Shown: piece after piece, positions 1 to 7,904 of the stretch
Layout of the letters: each line of letters opens with the position of its first letter
How positions within the stretch are numbered: position 1 is the stretch's first letter
Source of the DNA: JAJYSO01 sp964579505
GTDB lineage: Bacteria; Bacteroidota; Bacteroidia; Flavobacteriales; Flavobacteriaceae
Direction: 5' to 3'
Length of the DNA stretch: 64,000 nt
NCBI GenBank assembly: GCA_964579505.1
Contig: CAZOGC010000001.1
Span: 203,918-267,917, forward strand
Position numbers and translations under genes: made by a program
Notes under the pieces: model-generated
Told to the model about the DNA's origin: nothing
The model's database searches: none
Seen by the model: the letters and a program-made list of their open reading frames with translations, nothing else

Positions 1-14
1 AATTTGAAAGTCTA

Positions 15-260
15 TCATACTAAATGTTTATTCCGAAAAGCTCTTCCGGAACCCGATTTTAAATACCGTTCGAAATCATAAGCCTTTTGTTTATTGGAGA
101 ATTTTGATAGGAATACTGTTTTTACCGGTAATCTCATTTTGGTAAAATTAACTTCTCCATTCTGGTGGGCTTTTAACCGATTTGTAAAATTTCTCGAAAA
201 TCCGGTGTAATATTTTCCATCAGCACATTCTAAGATGTAAACAGTATAAGAAAGTTCCAT
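15..260 (-). CDS. GIY-YIG endonuclease-family small protein
   Basis: This 81-residue protein is a minimal GIY-YIG domain of the UvrC/URI type, common as a stand-alone gene in Bacteroidota. The YTVYILEC strand near the N-terminus and the YYTGFSRNFTNRLKAH segment (residues 17-32) supply the GIY and YIG half-motifs and the following Arg. The domain fills the whole protein and nothing else is fused. ATG is at 260 and TGA at 15-17. The cellular role of these proteins is unsettled; nuclease activity is inferred from the family. The gene is isolated, with about 170 nt between it and the tRNA-Ser gene on the same strand. Confidence 0.8.
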   Translation of the reverse strand: MELSYTVYILECADGKYYTGFSRNFTNRLKAHQNGEVNFTKMRLPVKTVFLSKFSNKQKAYDFERYLKSGSGRAFRNKHLV

Positions 261-339
261 AGTTATTGAGGATAGATTGTTGTGTGCTGTAAATTACGAA
301 ATAACTATCTTATTTGGAATTGCTTATATAAAAATTGAT

Positions 340-433
340 CTTCATCCGCCGAAGCCCTATCCGCCTTCACTTAGGCTATGGTGGATAAAGAGAAAAGCCC
401 ATCTTCGCTAATGCTCCGACGGGCGTAGGCGGA
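340..433. repeat. CCGCC/GGCGG-rich inverted repeat next to tRNA-Ser
   Basis: A GC-rich patch in an AT-rich intergenic region. TCCGCC at 345-350 is complementary to GGCGGA at 428-433, and an inner ATCCGCC pairs with GGTGGAT (one G-U) across a 14-nt loop. The right arm overlaps the last bases of the tRNA-Ser gene. It resembles a dispersed palindromic repeat rather than a gene. No function can be assigned. Confidence 0.4.
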
Positions 434-514
434 GGAAGAGGGATTCGAACCCCCGGTACCTTTCGGTACAACGGTTTTCAAGACCGTCGCAATCGACCAC
501 TCTGCCATTCCTCC
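431..514 (-). tRNA. tRNA-Ser (anticodon TGA)
   Basis: The minus strand folds into a class II tRNA. The GGAGGAA acceptor arm pairs with TTCCTCC, the anticodon loop CTTGAAA gives anticodon TGA at 478-480, there is a long variable arm (GTACC/GGTAC), and the T-arm contains GGTTCGAATCC. The length is 84 nt. No CCA is encoded, so it must be added enzymatically. The long variable arm plus anticodon TGA identify a serine acceptor reading UCN codons, chiefly UCA. Confidence 0.96.
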
Positions 515-579
515 AGTATGTGTAGTAGTTTAGTTGTCGAAAGACAAGCTAACTAAACTTGGTTCTTTAAGAACGGCTG

Positions 580-587
580 CAAAGATA
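580..587 (-). promoter_or_regulatory. -7 promoter box of tRNA-Ser
   Basis: The minus strand reads TATCTTTG, an exact match to TAnnTTTG, about 65 nt upstream of the tRNA 5' end. No clear TTG lies at the -33 distance. Confidence 0.5.
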
Positions 588-667
588 ACAAGCTTTTCCT
601 TTTGTGAAAATATTTTTGTGAAAATATTCATCACTTAATATTATTTTGAACGAAGAAGAAAATGTAA

Positions 668-1576
668 TCAAAATAAAAGACCGGAAATCAGATAAATAAG
701 AGCTAATAAGAAAGTGCTGAGCGCCACATTCTTTAATTCGGGGTCTAGTTTCTGCGACATTTTGTTTTTGTACACGCGTTTTACATGAAAAACTAAAGGA
801 ATAAAGGGAATAAATAGGAGTGTATTTACTAATTGTGCAGAAATTAGTACATAAATAAAGGTAAGTATAAACGCAACAAGAAGTAAGCTGAAATGGTAGT
901 ATTTGGCTTGTTTTACACCAAGTTTAACCGCCAACGTGTGTTTGCCGGATTTTAAGTCATTTTCTGCATCGCGCATATTATTTAGGTTAATAACAGCAGC
1001 GCTGAGTAGCCCAATGATTGCTGCAAGTATCCAAACGACGTAGGGTAAGTGGTGGCCAAACAAAAAATAACTCCCCACTACGCTAAGCAGCCCGAAAAAA
1101 AGAAAAACAAAAACATCGCCCAATCCGTAATAACCATAGGCTGATTTTCCCATGGTGTATTTTATAGCGGCTATGATGGCTGCTATTCCGAGCGCAAAAA
1201 ACAGCATAACATAGCCTATTTCTGTAGGTTTAAAAGCCGAGAAAATAAGAAGTACAACAAAGATGAGTGTAAGCAAAGTTGTTACAATCATTGCCGTTTT
1301 CATTTGTTGGTGGGTTAAGATACCGCTTTGTAGTCCACGTTTAGGGCCTAGACGTTCTTCGTTATCGGTTCCTTTTACGCTGTCGCCATAATCATTGGCA
1401 AAATTAGAGAGAATTTGAAACCCCATGGTAGCCAATAAGGCATACACAAAAATGGTGCTGTTAAAAATACCTTCGCGTAAAGCCAACCCGGTACCCACCA
1501 TTATTCCTGATACCGAAAGCGGTAACGTACGCGGGCGCATGGCTTCTATCCACGCTTTCAATTTTTGCATAATCAA
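668..1576 (-). CDS. menA: 1,4-dihydroxy-2-naphthoate polyprenyltransferase
   Basis: MenA attaches the polyprenyl tail to 1,4-dihydroxy-2-naphthoate in the membrane, the step giving demethylmenaquinone. The 302-residue protein is a UbiA-type integral membrane prenyltransferase. The prenyl-diphosphate/Mg-binding motif NDYGDSVKGTD lies near residue 62, about eight hydrophobic helices follow, and MRPRTLPLSV near the N-terminus is typical of MenA. The start ATG at 1576 overlaps the stop of the upstream holA by 4 nt, so the two are probably co-translated; a second in-frame ATG lies two codons in. Menaquinone as respiratory quinone fits a Bacteroidota host. Confidence 0.92.
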   Translation of the reverse strand: MIMQKLKAWIEAMRPRTLPLSVSGIMVGTGLALREGIFNSTIFVYALLATMGFQILSNFANDYGDSVKGTDNEERLGPKRGLQSGILTHQQMKTAMIVTTLLTLIFVVLLIFSAFKPTEIGYVMLFFALGIAAIIAAIKYTMGKSAYGYYGLGDVFVFLFFGLLSVVGSYFLFGHHLPYVVWILAAIIGLLSAAVINLNNMRDAENDLKSGKHTLAVKLGVKQAKYYHFSLLLVAFILTFIYVLISAQLVNTLLFIPFIPLVFHVKRVYKNKMSQKLDPELKNVALSTFLLALIYLISGLLF

Positions 1577-2598
1577 CGTGTAATTTTTATCAATAATTCT
1601 TTAAGGAAGTCGCCTTGTGTAACTAGCGAGCTGCTACCCACCCCTTTTACGCGTACATCAATGTCTCTTAAGACGGTAAGTGCATGGCTGCACTGCTTCA
1701 TAGAAAATGTACGAGAAGCTTGCGCATAATCATTTACAAAGTAGGGGTTAATACCTAGTTTGCTGGCTACATTTCGACGTGATTTATCGTTGAGTCCGTG
1801 GTATTTTAATAGTTGAGAAAAATACCTAAATAACAAAGGTAATGTGGCTAGAATAGGGTTGTCTTTAGGGTTTTGTGCAAAATAATCTATGATGCGAAAA
1901 GCGCGTTTAAAATCGTTGTTTCCAATAGCATTTTGCAGTTCAAAGTTATTAAAATCTTTGCTGAACCCAATATTTTTCTCAATCAACTCAGGGGTAATGG
2001 TTTCTCCTTGTGTAAGAATAATCTGTAGCTTGTTGAGCTCGTTGTTTATTTTTCCCAAATCTGTTCCTAAAAATTCTATCAGCATTCGCGAAGCCTTAGG
2101 ATTAATACGCATTCCTTTAGCCTGTAAATTTTCTTCTATAAAAGAAGGAAGTTGGTTTTCATATAACTTCTTACTTTCAAAAACCACTCCATTGGCTTTG
2201 GCAGCTTTGTAATAGGCTTTGCGTTTATCGACTTTCTTATATTTTAAGCAAATAACCAAGACAGTAGAGGGTTGTGGATTTTTAAAATAGCTTTCAAATT
2301 CGTTGAGTTTGTTTTGTAAATTACCCGAAGCCGATAACCCTTGCGCTTCTTTAAGGATGACAACCTGATGCTCGGCCATCATAGGAAACCGCTTGGCGCT
2401 GGCCACCACCTGATCTACACTTACATCACGCCCGTAAAATATACTCTGATTAAAACTTTTTTCTTCTTCGGTTAATAGATGATTGGTTATATAGTTGGCA
2501 ATAAGATCTATAAAATAAGGTTCCTCTCCACTTAATAGATAAATAGGTTTGAGTTTTCCTTTTTTTAATTCAGCTATAATTTTTTTATAATCGTTCAT
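1573..2598 (-). CDS. holA: DNA polymerase III subunit delta
   Basis: This 341-residue protein matches HolA, the clamp-loader subunit that opens the beta sliding clamp. The N-terminal YLLSGEEPYFIDLIA segment is the usual start of the family. The middle contains AEHQVVILKEAQ and a Lys-rich SAM-like region, and the C-terminus is the helical collar domain (DIDVRVKG). Length is normal. It overlaps the downstream menA by 4 nt and diverges from the HsdR_N-like gene at 2648. The conserved delta P-loop is degenerate, as expected for this subunit. Confidence 0.9.
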   Translation of the reverse strand: MNDYKKIIAELKKGKLKPIYLLSGEEPYFIDLIANYITNHLLTEEEKSFNQSIFYGRDVSVDQVVASAKRFPMMAEHQVVILKEAQGLSASGNLQNKLNEFESYFKNPQPSTVLVICLKYKKVDKRKAYYKAAKANGVVFESKKLYENQLPSFIEENLQAKGMRINPKASRMLIEFLGTDLGKINNELNKLQIILTQGETITPELIEKNIGFSKDFNNFELQNAIGNNDFKRAFRIIDYFAQNPKDNPILATLPLLFRYFSQLLKYHGLNDKSRRNVASKLGINPYFVNDYAQASRTFSMKQCSHALTVLRDIDVRVKGVGSSSLVTQGDFLKELLIKITR

Positions 2599-2635
2599 CT
2601 ATAAAAGTAAGTAAGATAAATTCCTCGCACTGTTT

Positions 2636-2643
2636 TATATTTG
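2636..2643 (+). promoter_or_regulatory. -7 box (TATATTTG) abutting the HsdR_N-like gene
   Basis: An exact TAnnTTTG match ends only 4 nt before the ATG at 2648, so transcription would begin at or within the start codon. This suggests a leaderless mRNA. Confidence 0.5.
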
Positions 2644-2647
2644 GCAA

Positions 2648-3097
2648 ATGTTTGATAAACTCAATTTTCCGACGTATTCTTTTCGCCTCAAAAATAGCGA
2701 AAATAAGACGCTCATCTTTGCAATACTCAGAAAAAAATTTGTGCGGTTAACCCCCGAAGAGTGGGTGCGGCAGCATGTAATTCAATTTCTGTTAGCGCAA
2801 AAAAAGATTCCACAGTCTTTATTGAGTGCAGAAAAACAAATCCGTATAAACCAAGTAATAAAGCGATATGATGTGGTAGCTTTCAAGCCAGATGGTTCTA
2901 TATTGCTTGTGGTAGAGTGCAAGGCGCCCTCCGTAAAAATTACACAAGAAACATTTGATCAGATTGCGCGGTATAATTTAACGCTTAAAGCTGATTTTTT
3001 AATGGTTACAAATGGGTTGCAACATTATTACTGCCAATTAGATTATCAAGCAAAAAAATATCATTTTTTAAAGGAAATACCCAATTATACCCGTTAA
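2648..3097 (+). CDS. Stand-alone HsdR N-terminal (PD-(D/E)XK) domain protein
   Basis: The 149 residues correspond to the N-terminal nuclease domain found in type I restriction R subunits (HSDR_N family) with no helicase attached. The KRYDVVAF and VVECKAP segments (residues 73-101) supply the Asp and the Glu-x-Lys of a PD-(D/E)XK core, so the catalytic residues look intact. Such stand-alone proteins recur in Bacteroidota next to housekeeping genes; no RM partner is adjacent here. It lies between holA and a glycosyltransferase, 9 nt before the latter's GTG start. Function is unknown: a DNA- or RNA-directed nuclease is an inference from the fold. Confidence 0.75.
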   Translation: MFDKLNFPTYSFRLKNSENKTLIFAILRKKFVRLTPEEWVRQHVIQFLLAQKKIPQSLLSAEKQIRINQVIKRYDVVAFKPDGSILLVVECKAPSVKITQETFDQIARYNLTLKADFLMVTNGLQHYYCQLDYQAKKYHFLKEIPNYTR

Positions 3098-3106
3098 TTT
3101 GCCCTT

Positions 3107-4114
3107 GTGAAAACAGCTGTTGTCATCTTAAATTGGAATGGAAGAGCGCTTCTTGAGCAGTTCTTACCTTCAGTGGTTAATTTTTCTCCTGAAGCCACGG
3201 TGTATGTGGCAGATAATGCATCTACAGATGACTCTCTTGCTTTTATACAAGCTCATTTTTCTACGGTAAAAATTATTAAAAACGCTGCAAACTGGGGGTT
3301 TGCCAAAGGCTATAATGAGGCGCTGGCTCAACTATCAGAAGATATTTTAATCTTGCTTAACAGCGATGTTGAGGTAACCAAAAACTGGTTACAACCTTTA
3401 TTAAATCACTTTAAAGAACACCCTGAAACGGCTATTGCGCAGCCCAAGTTGTTGGCGTATAAACAAAAAAACCACTTTGAATATTCGGGGGCGGCCGGTG
3501 GGTATATAGATAAGTTGGGGTATCCGTTTTGTAGAGGCCGCATTTTTGATACTGTAGAGGCTGATAAGGGACAATACGATGAAGAAGCTTCTATCTTATG
3601 GGCTAGTGGGGCTTGCTTAGTTATTCGGCGAACCATTTATGAAGAGTTGGAGGGAATGGATGAGTTGTATTTTGCCCATCAAGAAGAAATTGATTTGTGT
3701 TGGCGTGCTCATAATGCCGGCTACCAAATAAAATATATTCCGAATAGTGTGGTCTATCATTTGGGAGGAGCCACGTTAGATGCAATGAACCCACGCAAGA
3801 CATTCTTAAATTTCCGTAATTCGTTGTTTAATATGCTAAAAAATATACCGGGTACTAAAGTATATGGACTTATTTTTATGCGATTAGTCTTAGATGGAGT
3901 AGCAGGAATTAAATTTTTGTTGGAAGGAAGACCCAAACATACTTGGGCCATTGTACAAGCACATGGTAGTTTTTATAAGCATTGGAAAAAAATAAGGGCC
4001 AAACGAAAAAAAATGCACATTAAAAGGGCTTATGCCACCGTAGGAAGCATTGTTTGGCAATATTACGTTTTAAAAAAAAGGCGATATGTCAATTTAAAAC
4101 GTACGGAATTATAA
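3107..4114 (+). CDS. Family 2 glycosyltransferase (rhamnosyltransferase-like)
   Basis: The 335-residue GT-A fold protein starts with VVILNWNGRALLEQFLPS, has the DNASTDDS loop, the DXD-like ILLNSDVEV (about residue 88) and the acceptor-side EEIDLCWRA motif (about residue 188). These are typical of family 2 enzymes of the WbbL/rhamnosyltransferase group that build cell-surface glycans from nucleotide sugars at the cytoplasmic face. The start is GTG at 3107; no ATG lies close. The C-terminus is rich in Lys and Arg, which may help membrane binding. Donor and acceptor cannot be read from the sequence. Confidence 0.85.
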   Translation: MKTAVVILNWNGRALLEQFLPSVVNFSPEATVYVADNASTDDSLAFIQAHFSTVKIIKNAANWGFAKGYNEALAQLSEDILILLNSDVEVTKNWLQPLLNHFKEHPETAIAQPKLLAYKQKNHFEYSGAAGGYIDKLGYPFCRGRIFDTVEADKGQYDEEASILWASGACLVIRRTIYEELEGMDELYFAHQEEIDLCWRAHNAGYQIKYIPNSVVYHLGGATLDAMNPRKTFLNFRNSLFNMLKNIPGTKVYGLIFMRLVLDGVAGIKFLLEGRPKHTWAIVQAHGSFYKHWKKIRAKRKKMHIKRAYATVGSIVWQYYVLKKRRYVNLKRTEL

Positions 4115-4207
4115 GTTTTTTCGCTTTATAGCAGCTATTTATTGAGCTTGCCCCATGTAACATGTGCCTTATTGACGAACCTGCATATTTAAAATAAACT
4201 CATTTTT

Positions 4208-4239
4208 TTGTGTATAAAAAAATAACTTCGATATATTTG
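4208..4239 (+). promoter_or_regulatory. Promoter of the OmpA-like lipoprotein gene
   Basis: TTG at 4208-4210 and TATATTTG at 4232-4239 are separated by 21 nt, a good match to the Bacteroidota TTG/TAnnTTTG promoter. The start codon is 27 nt downstream. Confidence 0.65.
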
Positions 4240-4266
4240 CGTTTCTAAAATAAAACCTGATAAAAT

Positions 4267-5127
4267 ATGAAAAAACTAGTTCTTTTGTGTGGAGCCGCTA
4301 TGATGCTCTTTACATCATGTGTTTCACATAAGAAATTTGATGCGCTTCAGCAGAAAAAAGAAGACTTAGCTAGCCAAGTGTATAAGTTAAATTCAGAATT
4401 GGCACAATGCAAAAATCATGCAAAAACCAAAATTTCTGGTTTGCAAGAACGTGTTAATACGTTACAAAACACTAATGCGGCTTTAGTAAATGCCAATGGT
4501 AGTTTTGCCACGATCTCTAAAAAAGCGGCTACTAACTTAGAGCGTTCGTTAGAAAGTATTAAAGAAAAAGACGAACAATTGCGTACGTTACATGACGCTA
4601 TTAATAAAAAAGATTCTGTAACACTAGCTTTAGTAACCAGCTTAAAGAGTGCTTTGGGTAATCTTTATGATGATGATATTCAGATTAAAGTAGAAAAAGG
4701 AGCCGTATTTGTTTCTATTTCTGATAAACTCTTGTTTGCTAGCGGCAGCTACAAAGTATCTACTAAAGCTATGGATGTATTGAAGAAAGTAGCAACAGTG
4801 GTAAATTCAAAACCAGACATAGAATTTATGGTTGAGGGCCACACAGACACCGATCCTATTCATACAAATTGTATAGAAGATAACTGGGATTTAAGTGTAA
4901 AACGCGCTACTTCTGTAGTACGTATCTTACAACATAAATATGGTGTTGATCCTGCTCGTATGACGGCAGCAGGGCGTAGTGAATATGTACCGATTGCTTC
5001 AAACGCTACAGCTGCGGGAAAAGCTAAAAACCGCAGAACCCGTATTGTTATCTTGCCTAAACTCGATAAATTCTTTAGCATGATTGAGTCTGGTATGGAA
5101 AAAGCAAAAGAAAACAGCACTAAGTAA
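4267..5127 (+). CDS. OmpA-family outer membrane lipoprotein
   Basis: The 286-residue protein has a lipoprotein signal peptide ending in the lipobox LFTSC (Cys18), a coiled-coil stretch (about residues 25-125) and a C-terminal OmpA domain (about residues 145-275). The peptidoglycan-binding motif is visible as VEGHTDTDP and DNWDLSVKRA (the Asp and Arg that hold diaminopimelate). It should anchor the outer membrane to the cell wall. It has its own promoter and a hairpin terminator after it, so it is probably monocistronic. In length and layout it resembles abundant OmpA lipoproteins of Flavobacteriia. Confidence 0.88.
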   Translation: MKKLVLLCGAAMMLFTSCVSHKKFDALQQKKEDLASQVYKLNSELAQCKNHAKTKISGLQERVNTLQNTNAALVNANGSFATISKKAATNLERSLESIKEKDEQLRTLHDAINKKDSVTLALVTSLKSALGNLYDDDIQIKVEKGAVFVSISDKLLFASGSYKVSTKAMDVLKKVATVVNSKPDIEFMVEGHTDTDPIHTNCIEDNWDLSVKRATSVVRILQHKYGVDPARMTAAGRSEYVPIASNATAAGKAKNRRTRIVILPKLDKFFSMIESGMEKAKENSTK

Positions 5128-5180
5128 GGGATAACCTTATCGTGCGTTTAAATACGCTTAAAAAATTAGTTTAAAAATCA

Positions 5181-5219
5181 ATCTCGCCTTTAGTTCATAA
5201 GGCGGGATTGTTTATTTTT
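5181..5219 (+). terminator. Intrinsic terminator after the OmpA-like gene
   Basis: ATCTCGCCTT (5181-5190) pairs with AAGGCGGGAT (5199-5208) around an 8-nt loop, one pair being G-U. A T-rich run follows. The same T-run contains the -7 box of glyS. Confidence 0.7.
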
Positions 5220-5220
5220 G
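5213..5220 (+). promoter_or_regulatory. -7 box of glyS
   Basis: TATTTTTG matches TAnnTTTG and ends 5 nt before the ATG at 5226, placing the predicted transcription start at the start codon. It lies in the T-tract of the preceding terminator. Confidence 0.5.
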
Positions 5221-5225
5221 CGCTT

Positions 5226-6764
5226 ATGGCAGAAAAAGATAAGTTTAAATCGGTTATAGCACATGCCAAAGAATATGGCTATGTGTTTTCGTCTAGTGAG
5301 ATCTATGATGGCTTAGGTGCCGTGTATGACTACGGCCCAAATGGCGTAGAACTCAAAAAAAATATTAAAGATTACTGGTGGAAAAGTATGGTACAGGTGC
5401 ACCAAAATATTGTGGGCCTAGATGCCGGTATCTTGATGCATCCTAAAACTTGGAAAGCTTCCGGACACGTTGATGCGTTTAATGATCCACTTATTGATAA
5501 CAAAGACTCAAAAAAACGCTACCGTGCAGACGTACTTATTGAAGACTATGCCGAAAAACGCCGTCAAAAGGCACAAAAAGAAATTAATAAAGCCAAAAAA
5601 CGTTTTGGAGAAGCTTTTGATGAAGCTCAATTTATAGCGACAAACAAGCGTGTAATTCGGTATAATCAAGAAGCGAATGAAGCAGTTAGTAGATTGGCAA
5701 AAGCATTAGATGCCGGCGATTTAAAAGCCGTTAAAGATCTTATTGTAGAGTTGGAAATTACATGCCCTGTTAGCGGCTCTAAAAATTGGACGGATGTCAA
5801 GCAGTTTAATTTGATGTTTAAAACCCAATTGGGGGCAGAAGAGGCTAGTGCAATTGACTTGTATTTACGTCCGGAAACAGCACAAGGTATTTTTGTAAAC
5901 TACTTGAATGTTCAAAAATCAGCTCGAATGAAAATTCCTTTTGGAATTGCGCAAATAGGAAAAGCTTTTCGAAATGAAATTGTGGCCCGTCAGTTTGTGT
6001 TTCGTCAACGAGAATTTGAACAGATGGAAATGCAGTTTTTTGTGAAGCCTGGGGAAGAAATGCACTGGTTTGACTATTGGAAAAACACACGCGAAGCTTG
6101 GCACAAATCACTTGGGTTTACAGCAGAAGATTACCGCTTTCATCCGCACGATAAGTTAGCGCATTATGCCAATGCCGCTACAGACATTGAGTTTAATTTC
6201 CCCTTTGGGTTTAAAGAATTGGAAGGTATTCATTCTCGTACTGATTTTGATTTAAAAGCCCATGAAAAACACTCCGGAAAAAAACTACGGTTTTACGATC
6301 CGGAAACTCAAGAAAGCTATGTGCCCTATGTGGTAGAAACATCTATTGGGGTAGATCGTATGTTTTTGGCCATTTTTTCAAAAGCGTTAGAAGAAGAAGA
6401 TTTAGGTGATGGAAAGACGCGCACTGTTTTGCGTTTGCCGGCTATTTTAGCTCCGGTTAAAGTAGCGGTATTTCCACTGGTTAAAAAAGATGGGTTAGCA
6501 GCAATAGCGCAAGAAATTGTAACTGATTTGCAGTGGGATTACCGTGTGATGTATGATGATAAAGACGCTGTGGGCAGGCGTTATCGCCGCCAAGATGCAG
6601 CCGGCACTCCTTTTTGTATCACCGTAGATTATGAAACGCCCAAAGATCAAAGTGTTACTATTCGCTATCGCGACTCTATGGAGCAAAAACGCATTAAAAT
6701 TGCAGATTTAAAGACACTTTTAGCAAAAGAACTCAACTTTAAAAGCTGGTTGGCTGGTAAATAA
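5226..6764 (+). CDS. glyS: Glycyl-tRNA synthetase (dimeric alpha2 type)
   Basis: This class II synthetase charges tRNA-Gly. The start at 5226 gives MAEKDKFKSVIAHAKEYG, the normal family N-terminus; an upstream in-frame start at 5208 would lie inside the promoter and terminator. FVFRQREFEQMEMQFF and RPETAQGIFVNY are class II signature segments, and the C-terminus is an anticodon-binding fold (LAPVKVAVFPLV). The protein is about 512 residues, normal for the single-chain bacterial/eukaryotic-type enzyme. Its 3' end overlaps the convergent anmK by 26 nt. Names vary between glyS and glyQS for this type. Confidence 0.95.
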   Translation: MAEKDKFKSVIAHAKEYGYVFSSSEIYDGLGAVYDYGPNGVELKKNIKDYWWKSMVQVHQNIVGLDAGILMHPKTWKASGHVDAFNDPLIDNKDSKKRYRADVLIEDYAEKRRQKAQKEINKAKKRFGEAFDEAQFIATNKRVIRYNQEANEAVSRLAKALDAGDLKAVKDLIVELEITCPVSGSKNWTDVKQFNLMFKTQLGAEEASAIDLYLRPETAQGIFVNYLNVQKSARMKIPFGIAQIGKAFRNEIVARQFVFRQREFEQMEMQFFVKPGEEMHWFDYWKNTREAWHKSLGFTAEDYRFHPHDKLAHYANAATDIEFNFPFGFKELEGIHSRTDFDLKAHEKHSGKKLRFYDPETQESYVPYVVETSIGVDRMFLAIFSKALEEEDLGDGKTRTVLRLPAILAPVKVAVFPLVKKDGLAAIAQEIVTDLQWDYRVMYDDKDAVGRRYRRQDAAGTPFCITVDYETPKDQSVTIRYRDSMEQKRIKIADLKTLLAKELNFKSWLAGK

Positions 6765-7815
6765 ACCCGGCACAGTGATCTTTAGAGGCTCCGGTAACTT
6801 GATGCAAAACATTAATTTCGTTACGCATTCGTAGCACACCTAATAAACCAAAGATAAGCGCTTCTTTATAGTCAACTAAATTGCGGTTGGGTACTACAAT
6901 CTTGCAGCGCGTTTGTTTTTGTATACAGTCTACTAAGAATTGATTATAAGCCCCTCCGCCTGTTAGGAGGGCTTTTCCTTTTGTGCAAGTACGTAAGGCT
7001 TCGGCAATTTTTTTTGCAATATGTAGGGTGTAGGTTGCCAAAATGGTCTGTGGGGCACTGTTTGTTTTTTCTAACAAGGGTAAAACTACCGCTTTTACCC
7101 ATTCAATTCCCAAAGATTTAGGCGGTTTTTGGGTGTAATAACCTAGTTGATTTAACTGCTTTAGTAAAGCAGTATCTATTTTTCCGATGGCAGCAAGTTT
7201 TCCTTCGGCATCATATTCTTTTCCGCATTTTTGGGCATATCTGTTTAAAACAGTATTTACCGCACAAATATCATAGGCAATCCGTGCGTTATTTTGTTTT
7301 AGAGAGATGTTGGCAAATCCTCCTAAATTAATACAAGCTTCATAGTCTGAAAAAAGAAGAGCATCTCCTATAGGAACCAACGGGGCACCTTGTCCACCTA
7401 ATGCTACATCTTGCACTCTAAAGTCACAAATTACGGTATGCTTAAGTAGTTGAGCCAATAAAGGGAGATTTCCTATTTGTAGGGTATAGTGGTTTTGCGG
7501 TTGATGCAGAATGGTATGTCCGTGAGAACAAATTGCGTTGAGGTTGTGCAGAGCATGTTGTTTGATAAAAGCCTGTATAATCTGTGCTAAGTAATGTGTG
7601 TAGGTTTTGTTTAATAACGTGAGTTCTTCAGTAGTATATTGGTCGGCTTCTGCTAAGGTGTGTTGCCATTTTGAAGGATATGGGCAGGTTTCGGTATCAA
7701 CTATGGCATAGTTCCATTTAGCGTTTTCGTAGATGAGTTTTAGGTGAGCCAAATCAATGCCATCTAAAGAAGTGCCCGACATAACCCCTAATACATGATA
7801 AATTTGTGCTTTCAT
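6739..7815 (-). CDS. anmK: Anhydro-N-acetylmuramic acid kinase
   Basis: AnmK phosphorylates 1,6-anhydro-MurNAc to MurNAc-6-phosphate during recycling of peptidoglycan. The 358-residue protein begins GVMSGTSLDGIDLAH, the family's ATP-binding signature, and has the further signatures CINLGGFANIS and LLTGGGAYN. Length is normal. Its 3' end overlaps glyS by 26 nt on the opposite strand, and it diverges from the acyl-CoA dehydrogenase gene. With the NamZ-like lipoprotein 3 kb away it suggests that this cell salvages its own wall sugars. Confidence 0.93.
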   Translation of the reverse strand: MKAQIYHVLGVMSGTSLDGIDLAHLKLIYENAKWNYAIVDTETCPYPSKWQHTLAEADQYTTEELTLLNKTYTHYLAQIIQAFIKQHALHNLNAICSHGHTILHQPQNHYTLQIGNLPLLAQLLKHTVICDFRVQDVALGGQGAPLVPIGDALLFSDYEACINLGGFANISLKQNNARIAYDICAVNTVLNRYAQKCGKEYDAEGKLAAIGKIDTALLKQLNQLGYYTQKPPKSLGIEWVKAVVLPLLEKTNSAPQTILATYTLHIAKKIAEALRTCTKGKALLTGGGAYNQFLVDCIQKQTRCKIVVPNRNLVDYKEALIFGLLGVLRMRNEINVLHQVTGASKDHCAGFIYQPTSF

Positions 7816-7839
7816 GCTGTTAAAAATAGCAATTCTCTA

Positions 7840-7870
7840 TTGAAAAATAACTAGCAATAAGTTATATTTG
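7840..7870 (+). promoter_or_regulatory. Promoter of the acyl-CoA dehydrogenase gene
   Basis: TTG at 7840-7842 and TATATTTG at 7863-7870 are 20 nt apart. The start codon is 35 nt downstream. Confidence 0.65.
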
Positions 7871-7904
7871 CAGGACTTCCAAAATATCAAATAGTCAACA
7901 TTTT

